From Sanghuangporus weigelae (Eukaryota; Basidiomycota; Agaricomycetes; Hymenochaetales; Hymenochaetaceae), in the NCBI GenBank assembly GCA_033182465.1, contig CP137321.1:682001-746000 (forward strand): a stretch of 64,000 nucleotides of DNA, written 5' to 3'. The notes beneath the pieces are model-generated. The model had not been told where the DNA came from. It ran no database searches and was given only the letters and a program-made list of their open reading frames with translations. A program made the translations under genes and the position numbers. Positions 11,228-22,980 of this stretch are shown here, one piece after another. The stretch's first letter is position 1. Each line of letters starts with the position of its first letter.

Positions 11228-13471
11228 GTGACCACACTGTCGCTCGACGTTGCTCACCGCAGCGCTTCACCGATGCTTCGCCACCCTTGGCGCACACTTG
11301 CTGGTTCTGCAGTGCTGGTTGGCTCATCAGCTTATATCTACCGTCGTGTAACTCGTCCAAAGATTGCTCACGAGACGTTTGACATTCGCGCACCAACCGT
11401 CGGTCCTGACGGGAAGCGCACATATACGACGCAAACAATTCGTATTCAGTCTATGCCTGAGATTGAAACGCGCCTAAAAGAGAACGCGGTACTTCGTGCC
11501 TCGTCACGTCCTGGTCATATCATATGGAAACACGCAACTGCTCATTTGGCATCCAACGATCCCATTGAGGATGCCCATGCTGAAGCAATTGTACAGCGAG
11601 ATCGACAAGATGGAGATTATCTTTTCTTTACTGTTATGGATGGACACTCTGGCACGCATACTTCACGACTCCTTTCAAAGACCCTCATACCTGCCATCGC
11701 GCTGCAACTGCGCGAACTCACTACCTCACCTGATTCATTCGACTCTAAAGCTGGAAGAACAAGTTTCTTGGACAGTATCCGGTCTCTCTTTTCATCTGCA
11801 TCTAAATCATCCGGTGCAAACACGATTCCGTATGACGCTGATCCCAAATTCGTTTCTCTCGCAATTCAAACTGCCTTCGCGATGGTCGACTCAGAAATGG
11901 TCAACGCGCCTCTGCGTCTTCTACACGACCACCTCAAAGAAATAGGCGCCAAGGGAAATGAGTCTTTACCGGACCTATCAAAACATCCCATGGCACTCGC
12001 TTCTATGGCTCCAGCTCTTTCCGGTACGTTCTAAGCTACTCTTCGGCCCTTTTTCTATCCAGCCCCTGTTTTGTTCACGCGATGCGTGCGCTTAAGTATT
12101 ATTTGTTTTCTTTCGCGGTATTTTTTAAAGTCGGGTATTGATGATCATATCAAGGCAGCTGTGCCCTTCTAGCATTATTAGACACGGCGCATCGTGACTT
12201 GTACGTCGCATGCACCGGAGACTGCCGCGCAGTTGCGGGCGTTTGGGAAGAAGCGCCCGACGGTTCCGGAAGTGGAACTTGGCGAGTTGACGTTTTAAGT
12301 GATGACCAGACAGGAAGGAATCCAAGCGAGCTGAAACGGTATGTACTGTGTGACCCCTTACTCAAACAGACTCGGAGGTTTATTTGATTTGACGGTGGGA
12401 AAAATTAGACTACAGAGTGAACATCCTAAGGGCGAAGCTTCAACTGTTGTCCAGCGGGGCCGGATTCTTGGTGGACTGGAGCCGTCGCGTGCCTTTGGGG
12501 ATGCACGATACAAGTGGCCGTTACATAGCCAGCAGTTGTAAGTCATTTTTTGTCTTTTTTTACAATACCCTCATTCTTCACTTCGGTCACATTCTTCTCA
12601 AAACTTCATCCTCCTAAAGACTTCCTCTGACTCGCTTTCATCTTCCCACACATTTATGGACATAACTAACATCGTGATACCTCTCGTTCACAGATTAGCA
12701 CGTGTGTATATGGACGGGAACGGCCAAACGATACGACGCCCTCCGCCTGACTTCAAAACACCACCATACGTCACTGCTCAGCCTGTCATCACATACCGAA
12801 AACTCGACTTCCTCCCTCTCTCGGAAGTCCCGCCGATTCAATTCCCTCCGCTCAGCAGTGCTGACGGCATTGTCCCACCTTCCTCATCTCAGCCTTCCAT
12901 GTTTTCTTGGCTAAGGGAGTATGCTCCATTCACGAAAGGAAGTGAGCAGCGTGTGGGAAACGCTACTCCTTCCCCCTCCTCTGAGTCTTCTTCTCCTGTC
13001 CAGACCCCGCAACGACCACCCTCTTCGTCCCTTCGCTTTATCATCCTTGCAACTGACGGTCTCTGGGACCAAATTTCTTCACAAGACGCAGTCGCACTCG
13101 TCGGCGCACACCTCTCCGGACTACGATCTCCTTCTGTTCCTCGTTCAACCTTGAATACATACGCCCCTACACGAGTGGGAGACTCACCTGGCGTTGAGGG
13201 GAAAGCTAACCCACCCACATCCAATAAAGATCAAACCCAGAAGCAGGACGAAGGCCCTGGATGGGCGTTCGTCGACCATCATCCTGGAGTCCACCTCCTC
13301 CGTAACGCTTTCGGCGGGGCGGACACGGACCGACTAAGAAGATTATTAAGTATCCCAGCCGCTTTCTCCAGACGATTTAGAGACGATGTTACTGTGACCG
13401 TTGTATGGTGGGAAGATGGACGTTTGAATGAGGCGAAGACAGAGAATGTTAATCTGAAGGCTAAGTTGTAA
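11228..13471 (+). CDS. PTC5: Mitochondrial-type protein phosphatase 2C with N-terminal membrane anchor (Ptc5-like)
   Basis: A Mg/Mn-dependent Ser/Thr phosphatase. In yeast, Ptc5 acts in mitochondria on the E1 alpha subunit of pyruvate dehydrogenase. Four exons, 11228-12023, 12155-12338, 12409-12537 and 12694-13471, close in phase to 628 residues. Residues about 21-38 (WRTLAGSAVLVGSSAYIY) form a membrane anchor after a basic N-terminus. PP2C motifs run in order: EDAH (114-117), VMDGHSG (136-142), SCALLALLDTAHRDLYVA, CTGDCRAV, GGLEPSRAFGDARYKW, ATDGLWD (489-495) and RDDVTV with the last metal Asp near 600. A Ser/Pro-rich insert (about 440-480) precedes ATDGLWD. All metal-binding Asp residues are present, so it should be active. 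The assignment to Ptc5 over other PP2Cs rests on the anchor and the PDP-like layout. Confidence 0.85.
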
Positions 13472-14009
13472 TATATAATGAGCTGTTCACTCGTGGGTGT
13501 AGTACTGACATTGACGTGGTACATCGACTTCAAAAACCCCGGCACAGTATTTGTATCTCCCTTTGTAGAGGCGCCCCTCTGCAGCATAGAATCAATATTC
13601 TTCTCTCGTCTCTGAACCCCCTTTCGTCTTCTCCCTGATTTTACCGACATTGGTGGTTAAACTTGCTAACAAAATACAATACAAGTGTCGACAAGCTGGT
13701 TACAAATGACCTTCTTTCTTTCGTAGGTCTCTATGTATCTGATCTGCAAGAAAGTAATTTGGACAAATGCTACATTGGTCCATCAAAAATCAGCACAAAA
13801 CGCTGTGTCAAAAATTATAAAGGTAGGAATAGAAGAGTCAAAGGGGTACAGCAACGTAAAAGAAGTCGAAGGCGAAGGTGAATGAATCAAGAACAAGAAG
13901 GGAATACGTTCAGCAAAGCAAGTTAACACAACACATCGCATACAGAGCACAAGAATCTGATTCAAACTACAAACAAAAGGTGACTGGTAAAAGTACCAGA
14001 AAGGCCTGG
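13472..14009. other. Convergent 3' region
   Basis: 538 bases between the stops of the PP2C gene (plus) and the ubiquitin protease gene (minus). It should hold both transcript ends. A 72-codon frame at 13663-13881 has no motif and is not called. Confidence 0.5.
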
Positions 14010-16930
14010 CTAGTACGCAAACTTGTTCCGCGAGCCGAACTGCCTCTTAGGCACTTTTCTCAGACGGAATAACTCCCGTTCTTCATCTTGATCCCGATTT
14101 CGTTCTCGATGTAAGGTATCCCCAATGCGCGACTTCCCAAAGGGATTGCCGCGCCAAGAGGACGTGAACGAAGGAATTGCTGGTTTTGAAGAGTTCTTGC
14201 TCTCCCGACGTTGTATGTCTTTGTCTCCGTCATCACTGTCAGGAGATTTCCGCTTTGATGAAGTGGACCCGTAGAAATTAGATGGCGGGATGGCCACGAC
14301 GGGTGAAGTGACGGGAAGAGGTGACGTCGAAGGAGGTCGCGTCGGTGAAGAGGTCGAGGTCGAGGTTCCATCTTCTTGCACAATCGTTTCACTATTGTCA
14401 ACGCGGTCATCTCGGAGCGGAGATCCGGAGTCCGGTGCAGAAGCCATCGGAGATGAAGACGGGATAATAGATCCTGAGCCACCGCGCATCTCTCCGTTTT
14501 GTGGAGGACCTCCATTGTTCTGAGTCAGTTCGGAATTCTGAGGCCGTCGCTCGACCGGCTCGCCTTGCTCCTCATCGCTTTCATCTTCGTACTCGACGAG
14601 AGGCATTACGGGATGACGAGGTGTTACCTGCTGCATCGGCGTGCCCGTTACTCTCTTTTCTTTCTCTGCGGCTTCGATCTTCCTCTTCAGCATGTCTGAT
14701 TGAGGGTCAGACTTCTGAAGGAGGGGAAGAGGAATAACAGGTCCAATGAAAGGGCGCGCCGTCCTGTTTTCAGGCTCGTCTCTAGTCACGTCTCCGTTCT
14801 CTCGCTCATCATCACTCAGACTCTTCCGTTTCTTGGACGGTATCATACCATTCACAAGTCCGATGTTATTTACCGCCGCTGCAAGCGCCTGGCCCTTGTC
14901 ACGAATGTAAAAGAGCATGTACGCATTCTTCATGTTTAGAGGCTCAGGCTTCCGGGCACGCTCGACCGAATCGTCGTTCATCTCGTACCACTGCCCGTCT
15001 GCACCACGGACATGGGCGAAATAATGCCCCGAGTTCGGTCCTCCTCCCATATGCGAGATGACCCCGTAAAGAGTATACGTCGGGCCGTGTTGGCCCTCAC
15101 TCATCGCAGGTTGGAGGCTTAGTCGTTCGTCGTACCGGACGGGGTGCTGTAATTTGCGCCCCAGCGGTGTGAAGCGCTTCAGATGCACGGTAAGCACCGC
15201 CGGTGCTTCATGTATTGTGAACTGCTTCTCCGCATTCACAGGTCGTTTGCACCTTTGACAAGACCAGGTCAACGCCGCAGAAAAACAGAAGTCGAACGGA
15301 GCACCTACTTCTCGCACTTGTACTTGTCCGCCCCTTTGAGGTAATCCTTAGCAGTGAATTTCTTCAACGCTTCTTTCAGACTAGCCGTGTTGTATATGTC
15401 TATGCTGAGATCCAGTATACTATCAAATGTATCACTGTTGTAGCCACATTGCTGGCAAGTCACTCGCGACCGTAATCGACCACCGAAAATCTTGTGCACC
15501 CAGGTTGTCTCGGCAAGTTTATGGTCTATTTTTCTGTAGGGATATGAGTCGACCTAATATAGTGCAAATAAGGGACACTTACGGTGGATACCCAGCAAGG
15601 CATGATTTCTGTAAAGAGTCTATTGCGTACCGGAGGAATTCGTGCGCATCTTCTTGCCGCCCTCTCCGAAAGTGCTTTGCGATGTCTAGTAAGCCGGCGA
15701 GTTTAGTACCATTTTTTTCATGTTCTTAGAAGCACAAGATACATACAGTTCATGTTCTTAGTGATCGGACTCGGCACAAAAGCCCCGGCTTTCTGGAAAC
15801 TTAACTCCATTACTTGCTTCAACGAACAACTCATGCAGAAGCCGCTCTTCACACGGCCTGTGGACCCAAACGCACAATCAGTCAGCCGTAGCCATGATAT
15901 TAATCAGACACACATACATTCAGAACCCGTATGCATGCGGAGTATCCGAAGTAAGGGAGGAGTATGAAGCAGGCATTGCAAGGCGCTATTCAGGAAACAT
16001 GTATTGCCTGTATTGAATAGGCCCGAGCCCCGATTGTAACCTGAAGGCCAGGTCAAATCTATCGGAGGAGCATGGAGTGATGGGGATGCCTTCTGATCGA
16101 AAACGGCCTTCTTCGCGGGGCCTTGTTTTGTTTTTGTCTGGGACTACACAACAAATAGTTAGCTACCGTCGTTCTCAACGGAACGTATATTTTAAAATAA
16201 AGGAAAAATAGAATCGAATAGAAAAGTCAAATAGCAGATAAAAAACGCGTGAATGCAGGCATTGCAACCAGAGGTGGTCCCTCACCTCATTCAGAGTCTT
16301 CGGCCCCGCCTTTGGTGACGCGTTGATGGGCTCATATCGGCCTTCCAAACTCGCAGCAAACGTGCCCGACGATGACCCTTGAACAAACTCCACAGGTGGA
16401 GGAAGTCGGCTCTTAAACTCCTCGACGTCTTTCGCAGGTTGTACAGAAGCAGGTTCATCGCCCCTCAATACCGACGTCATGAACGCGTCGTTGCTTTCCA
16501 TCAGTGTTGTGTTCTGAGCAGATGAGAACGTGCTTGAGACTGGTAATGATTTTGAGGGAGTAGAGAGTGACACGGGGAGTTCGTCTTTTAGCCTGGGTGA
16601 AAGCGGAGAGGCAGGATGTGGAGGAGAGGAGTATGCGGGTGATGGCGGAGCGTGGCCATGAGCAAAGACACTGTCCATGTTCAACGGCTGTGGGGAGGTT
16701 GCGACGAGCGTAGCCATCTTTTGAGCCAGCTTTTGTACCAGAGAGTAAGATTGTCGTTCTTCTGTAGAGAGACTTCGGTACTGGGCGTCTAGAGCCTGTG
16801 GTTCTTGCCCCTCAAGTCCGCTTCTTTTAGCTGTTGCAAAGGTCCTCTGAGGCCTTCGAGTTCCGCAGAGAGCTCGACGTGATGAGCAGCCTGAAAAGAC
16901 GCGTCGAAGAGACACGGTCAAAGGGGGCAA
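14010..16930 (-). CDS. Ubiquitin carboxyl-terminal hydrolase, USP36/USP42 type
   Basis: Cysteine protease that removes ubiquitin; relatives act in the nucleolus and on histones. The catalytic Cys box is in the exon around 15930-16140: [18 protein letters not shown], then [10 protein letters not shown]. Zinc-finger Cys pairs follow ([10 protein letters not shown] near 15440; YKCEKCKRPVN across the intron around 15245-15310). The His box reads [20 protein letters not shown], followed by DDSVER and AYMLFYIRD. About 290 residues of disordered, basic tail end FGSRNKFAY. The catalytic residues are intact. The N-terminus is the uncertain part: an open frame from 16930 starts [12 protein letters not shown], while an internal Met at 16716 ([16 protein letters not shown]) is equally plausible. 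Several introns are supported, for example GTAGGT to AAAG between the CEK and CKR halves. Confidence 0.85.
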
Positions 16931-17233
16931 CGTTGTGGAAAGGTAAGTGAGTGAGAAGGAGTGAGTGAAGTGGAGACGATCATGATCAGCGACTGAAAGG
17001 GAGAGGCTAAATTGTAGTTTTTTCGACGCGCCAATCCGTGAGAATCGAAACTCAATTGATCTGATCTAATCCACATTGACCAGTAAGAATTAGATTAATA
17101 TTGAATATTGCGTATTTCTAATACATGCTTGCAGTTCGTGTTTGTGCATCAACAAAATAAAATTGCAGATCGAAAGCATTGAGTATAAAAAAACGAATGC
17201 AGATGATGCCGGTGATACCATGACAAAACATTT

Positions 17234-20154
17234 CTATAGGAAAGGCACACTTTCCATCTCGCCTGTAGCCAATAAGTCGTCGTCAAAACCCTCTTCAGCT
17301 GCTTCTTCCGGATCTTCAGGATCCCCATCGTAATGACCTTCCTCTTCATATTCGCCATGTCGGTCCTCATCCTCGTCACCATAGTTATCCTGGATTTCAT
17401 CCTCCTCGTCAGTCTCGAGATCTGCTAATGAACCGTCCAAAGAGCCAGGCATGCTATCCAAGCTAAGGCGCTTCCTTGCACGCCGCTCTCTGCTAGTCTC
17501 ATCCGTCTCTGTCCTCGAACGCGCAAACCCTCGGCCGCGTTCATCATCAGACCACGCATGTTCAACGAGTGTCTCCGTGCTTCGCGTATGCCGTTTGCTT
17601 AGCCTCTCTAGCGAAGTCATCCGTTCATCCTGCTCCGTTGGCGTTCCCGAGGCCTGGAAGAACGAACTCGTACTCTGACGTAAGCTGAAGTTCCGAAGCC
17701 TGGTGAATGTCGACATCGAAGCGTCTGAATGGGCACTCAAAGCTGGTGATGCTGGAGGAGTTGTAAGATCGGGCAGCGCAAATTCTTGTATTGGTGTCTT
17801 CCAGTAATTCACATCGGAATATTCTGTCTCGGTCTTCTGGTTAACAGGTGGAAACATCTGGTCTACGAGGTCCGTCAGATGGATATACGAGGACTTGTAG
17901 CCAGCAACCTCGAGCAGTTCCATCTTCACTTCGCCAGTCGAGTCGATCGTGAATATTCGCTGACTCGGAATGTTCACGCTACGGTACGACAATGCATCTG
18001 TTATACGGTTACCGAACCCCGCATAGAATGGATTCTTGCCCTCTCCAAATAGCCGCTGGATGTCACGTAGGCACGCCATTTTGAACATCTCGGGCTTGCG
18101 CATAATCACCTCTCGATGAAGCGAGGTCATTAGCCTATCTGGGCTCATGATTACTGGACCCTCGGGTAACTGATAGTTATTCTGGTTGATACTTTTGAGG
18201 TAGTATCTTGTCGAGTCTGCCTGCCCAATAGCACGAGATGTGAGATACAGAATTCTGTACCCATTCCTCGCGATGTCAGTATACAGCTTTGCAACACCAA
18301 GATGAGTCCAGTCTCGTCCAATCATGGTGAAGACGTGGCCAAGAGCATCAGACCTACAAATGGCGTGTAATCAGAATGGTAACAAGATTTAAACTTACAA
18401 GCACTTACTTCGTGATAGTCCCGTCGATGTCAGAGACTACAATCGAGTCTGTTTCTTCCCAGAGGAAAATACTCGCAGTGCAAGCCGTCACACCAGACGC
18501 GGAAAGCGAGAAAGTAATGAGATTCTTCCCTGGCTTCAGGTCCAGTTGTTTCTATCGACATGGCGTTTAAAAGCATACGCCAGGAGATAAGATGTGTAAA
18601 CTCACGAGCTGATCAGAAGTTAGTCGTAATGTCTTCGCGAACCGCTTAACCCTCTCTTCTGATGCCGATCTACTTGTTCTTGTCGACGCATCTCCATTCA
18701 ACTTGGATTCACTCATTGTAGGAAACGAAACAGGCGTATTCCGACCGTCTGACTTTGGGGGAGCAGAACTGGATTGGATGAGCGATGGACGTCTCTGCCG
18801 TTCCTGGATGTCCGAGCTTGGTTGTGCTAGCGGCTTTGCTGAAGTAGGTCGAGGTTGAGGCTGGCCTGGAGCCTCAGACCGACTTGATCTCCACCATCGG
18901 ACCCAAGATGAAGATGACTTCTTCGGTGCAGTAAGTTCCTCTGGCTCCGTTTCGTCAGACGAGGATAAAGGCTCCTCTTCCTCAAGCGCCTTCGCATTCA
19001 CAGGCTTCGCAAGCGCCGCTTCGCGCCATTTGGTAAGGCAGTCGAACAAAACTGACGTATCGTTGCGAGTGATATATTTGTCCTTCCACCTGATAACCAT
19101 GTTCTTGTCTTGCACCACACCAGGATATTTGATGAACCGACGGAACGATACTTGTCCATCACGAAACCGTCGTGCGTCTCGTATTTCGTCGCCGCTGCCT
19201 CCACCTTCACACGCGGCGAGCTCTTCGGAGATGCTGAGCTCAAACTCATAAGTTTTCCCGCATACGGACAGTAGGAAGCGCCTCCCACTCCTTTCATCCG
19301 CGTTTAGCTCGGCACCTTTACCGAAGAAGCCTGGTACGTCACCGACTGGTGAATTTGATAAAAGACGGGATGCATCATTCGTCTTTGAACGTGGAGGGGA
19401 AGAGGGTCGCGGGAAATCCAGCTCGTGCCCGAGCTCGGGTGGAACACTGAGACTACGCTGCGTCTCTAGGGAGTCTATTCCAGTGGGCGGAAATGTGGCC
19501 TTCATCGGCGATGGCGTAGGAAAAGCACCCCACTCCCAGGAATAACTCGGCGGGGAACCATTTGACGTATTCCCGGTTTCTGGTGGCTCAGTAATGATTG
19601 TGCCACTAGTATCTGGGGAGTCGAGATCTAATGGTTCAGGTTCCTGAAGGTCTATGGTTAGATGGAAGCTGCATTTACGGGTGACAATACTACGGGAAAC
19701 TTACATTCTCCGAGTCCAGTGTTCGTGATTCCCTTCTGTCCTCCCCTTCCTCTATCTTTGCACCGAACCTGCCTGCACCAACATGGGCACTGCTTTGATC
19801 GGGACGAGTGGCCTCAAGAAGAGGGCTCGTGATCAAATCCTCCGGTACATCACTGTCTGTCTCAAATACGAAGAATGCCTCGCCAGCGTCGCCAATCTTC
19901 ATATTGAAGGGAATTTCGCGGCCATTGACCATGACCTTCACCTTCTTGTCGACTGGTCGCAGTACCTGCCATTTTCCAAATCTGACGTGGAATGGACTGC
20001 ATGCAAGCTCTTCTTCCGTGCTGCCCTCGGCCCCATCGACTCCTGACACTGTTCGCCGCACGACGATGACATCGATGGCTCCAGTAAGCGTGGAAGGGTT
20101 GATATCTCTATAATACTGCGAAGCTGCATTGAGCGCTCCGCGCAGATAGTTCAT
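17234..20154 (-). CDS. PAH1: Phosphatidate phosphatase (lipin / Pah1)
   Basis: Mg-dependent phosphatidate phosphatase that makes diacylglycerol at the ER/nuclear membrane, controlling the balance of storage fat and phospholipid. Four exons, 19705-20154, 18606-19643, 18409-18551 and 17234-18353, close in phase to 916 residues. The N-terminal N-LIP domain starts MNYLRGALNAASQYYRDINP, including the amphipathic helix, and continues DVIVVRR and PFHVRFGKWQVLRP. The catalytic HAD motif DIDGT is at about 537-541 (VVSDIDGTITKSDALGH). The C-LIP region follows: ILYLTSRAIGQADSTR, PVIMSPDRLMTSLHREV, NPFYAGFGNRITDALSY. The tail is strongly acidic (DLETDEEDEIQD), as in yeast Pah1. Many Ser-Pro sites in the middle region fit control by phosphorylation. 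Upstream lie two CACGTG sites. Confidence 0.95.
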
Positions 20155-20779
20155 CGCCCTTGCTTGTCGGAGAGCTGATGATTAGATGAGACGGTTCTGA
20201 AGTGGTACGGTTTTGAGCTGAGCCTTCCACTGCACTGGGGTTTGGGGGTTGCGCTAGAAGAAGCAGAGCGACCAAGTAGAATACCGTCGTCTAACTGTAT
20301 TGTTGTCCGAGTTACACCGCTCGACTAAGTGGGGACTATAAGTAAGGTGCGTTCTCTACCTCCTGCCAGTGCAGATGATGCCCGACCGCAACATACCAGA
20401 TAGCCAGAAATAGACCGCGCACGTGTTCTTTTTCCGTCATTTTGGTCAAATCATTTTCACGTGAATCCGCACTTTGTCCGTCCGTTACTTGCTTACTCAA
20501 ACGGAGATGTTCAGTCGTTTATTCAAATTAGCGAGAAATACAACAGACAAAGAAAGCAGCAAGTGTCCCCGGCTAAGAAATTACACGATACAGTAAATAG
20601 TCAAAGAGTAATTTCGGTTAGAAGTACAACGCCGTTTACGACATGCACATGCACACCTAATGCAGGCATGCCTTTTTGGTCAAGTCCGTCCTAAACAACT
20701 GTCCACTAAGTGCAGGTAAATCACGCACATGTCTCCACCACCACCAAATCCCACAGCATAGTCACCTGAACTTGACACA
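20155..20779. promoter_or_regulatory. PAH1 promoter and 3' region of the F-box gene
   Basis: A 625-base gap. CACGTG occurs at 20420-20425 and 20458-20463, within 310 bases of the PAH1 start. Read on the minus strand, the second is followed by AAAATGA, so CACGTGAAAA differs at two positions from the yeast inositol/choline element CATRTGAAAT. No coding frame is supported. Confidence 0.45.
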
Positions 20780-22343
20780 CTACAGGCCGAGACCCTGTCC
20801 GTCAATCCGTTTCTTGATTCGCTTCGAAATCCACGGAGCAATCGCATCCAGGTCCGCCCATCCGAACGAACAGTATTTGTTGCGACCAGGACCAACCACT
20901 AAGTCTAAATCCTGCAGCGCAGGTCTCTCTCCGGAATGCGTGCGCGTCTCTTGCGTACACAATTGTGCGCACAACAGTAAGCCTCCAACCCACGAATTTC
21001 CTTTTTCTTCATCCAGTTCCGTACCTATCCAGCGCTTATCTTCACCTCCAGGAGTATAGAATGGATAATTCCAATGCGCAGGACCCGGTTGAGGGTGTGT
21101 CATGCGTTCATAAAGCGCTGTAGAACAATTAGAAGAAAACTTCGTAGTCAGTGTTGCAAATACCATTTGAATATGTAGGGCTGAAGTGGCTTGCAATACT
21201 TGTGGTGTCGCTAAGACTCTCGGTTCCGTCGAAGTCTTCCCTGTGGATCCCAGGAGGATGCAGCAAAATACGAGCGTTATCATTGACATGAAATGTGCTT
21301 CTGGGTTTGGTCAAAACCCCGAATGCGAGAATGCGAACATCGGCCAGTTCGACAACAAGCTACAGATTCAGATCGCAACATAAGGTAAGTGGCTCTGACT
21401 TCAAAAGAAGTGAGAATCGTCTGTCTCACCCTGATATGCGTTTCCAGGTGAGCCAAATTATTTTGTATTCTACGGAAGATTCCAAGTTAACCAGTAAACA
21501 ATAAACAAACGAAGGGCGAAACGGACTTCATTTCGTTGAAAAGACTCTGGGGGTTAAAGTTTCGGGACGACGTCTCCAAAAGATTGGCCGATCCGTTACG
21601 ATTGAGAACGACATATCTAACGGGCACCATAAGCAATGGCGCTAAGCCATACATGCAAAAACTTACTTTGTCCAAGCTTCATCGGCTGTGCAGGTCGTTG
21701 CTGATCGATGCCGGATACGATACAAGGTTCTTCGAGGAATATAATAAGAAAGATAAAGAAATTAAAGGAGGCGCATTAGCCAAGAATAGACAATAATCGC
21801 ACGCCGTCGAGCCATGCACCGGGATCCTGGGTAAAGCTTGTCAAATGTAACTCACTTTCTGTACACCTCACGCCACCTACAGCTATCTTTTCTCCACTTA
21901 ACCCAGGTGGGAAGGAAACGTCTCCGGAATGCTTCGGCGTAGTCCGTCTCAGGCAGGTTGGGCAACGTCGCCTCGAACAGCAGAAAACCAGCGCGCGCTA
22001 TGCTCAGTATGTCTAACCAGTTCGCACGAGGAAATGTCGAGAGTTCTGCAAGATGTGTCATGCAGGATTCGTACTGTCCATCCCGCCGCTGGAGGTTACG
22101 GGCGATCGGACGCTTCCATGGATTCAGGGCGGAGTCGCTAGTGATGCTACGGAGCCTCCGAGAGAGACATGAGGCAGTGGTCAATGATTCCAGATCAAGT
22201 TCACTGAGTATCTCTGCGATGAGCTCAACGGGTAGTGATTCGAAGAGTGCCTTCATATTTCCTCCTGTATGCACGCGAAGGACTCTTTGACCCTGAGAAT
22301 CGTAGCTTGACATTCCAGTACAGTGACTATAGGTCCAGAACAA
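20780..22343 (-). CDS. F-box protein
   Basis: Substrate-receptor type protein of SCF ubiquitin ligases, judged from an N-terminal F-box: FESLPVELIAEILSELDLES, then TTASCLSRRLRSITSD. It continues WLDILSIARAGFLLFEATLP and ends its first exon at EVYRK. Later exons hold ADEAWTK (around 21665-21690), LADVRILAFGVLTKPRSTFH with HPPGIHREDFDGTE (around 21165-21370), and the last exon HWNYPFYTPGGEDKRWIGTE, ending at 20780. The start could be 22343, 22313 or 22256; the last directly precedes the F-box. The middle exons are tentative. No WD or leucine-rich repeats are seen, so the substrate cannot be guessed. Similar F-box families are numerous in mushrooms. Confidence 0.7.
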
Positions 22344-22980
22344 GAGACTCAGACAATTGTTAAGACCTTTAGTCGTAGCGATGCTAGTAACGTCGATGAG
22401 TGAGACTGGGGTACAAGAGAAGACAAAGGTGTGAGATAGTAGGTTTGGTCACGTGAAAGAAGGTTTACGTCACGTCGATCATTGGATCAGGAGCGTTGCT
22501 AGTCGACGCGGCGCGACACGTCCTTGTTCGCTACGTACTTGTCGAATACAAAAACACATACACAAGAGCGTATCTTGTTTTTGTCTGCCATGTCTCCATT
22601 TCCCTTCATGATGAAGAAAGGACTTTTCGTATATGAAGGCCACGTTTCGGGCCCTTCAGCGTTGTGCTTCATCCTCCACCCCACAACCTGCTTTACGTTT
22701 TCTTTCTCCTTTAGACTAATTAACGGACAGACGCCTGGCGCGTCCTCCACATCGCATCTAATACTAGATATCTATTTTTAACATATTGCTGCTCGAAGTG
22801 GCCTCCTGCCTTCTTGCAGGCCTCTAATTTCTGATTTCACGTCAGCTCACGCTCTCTCACGACTCTGCTCAGGAAGCGGTCAAGCCTCGTATTCTGTCAA
22901 TTGGTAACGACTTCACCGATGAATTTCGCATTGGTGCGTCAGATAAAATAGTACTCCAATCAGCTCGTTGACCGTAACTT
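22344..22980. promoter_or_regulatory. Divergent promoter, F-box gene and C2H2 gene
   Basis: A 637-base gap with a CACGTG at 22450-22455 and a nearby ACGTCACGT at about 22470. A possible upstream 5' exon of the zinc-finger gene may lie near 22860-22935. No independent gene is supported. Confidence 0.4.

Noticed and set aside
12889-13224. Minus-strand 111-codon frame
   Set aside because: Antisense shadow of the Ser/Pro-rich insert and ATDGLWD region of the PP2C gene.
13663-13881. Plus-strand 72-codon frame in the PP2C/USP convergent gap
   Set aside because: No motif, Lys/Arg-rich by chance, lies in a 3' region.
21487-21796. Opposing frames between F-box gene exons as a separate gene
   Set aside because: Fits better as intron and exon sequence of the F-box gene (ADEAWTK segment); the plus-strand frame has no motif.
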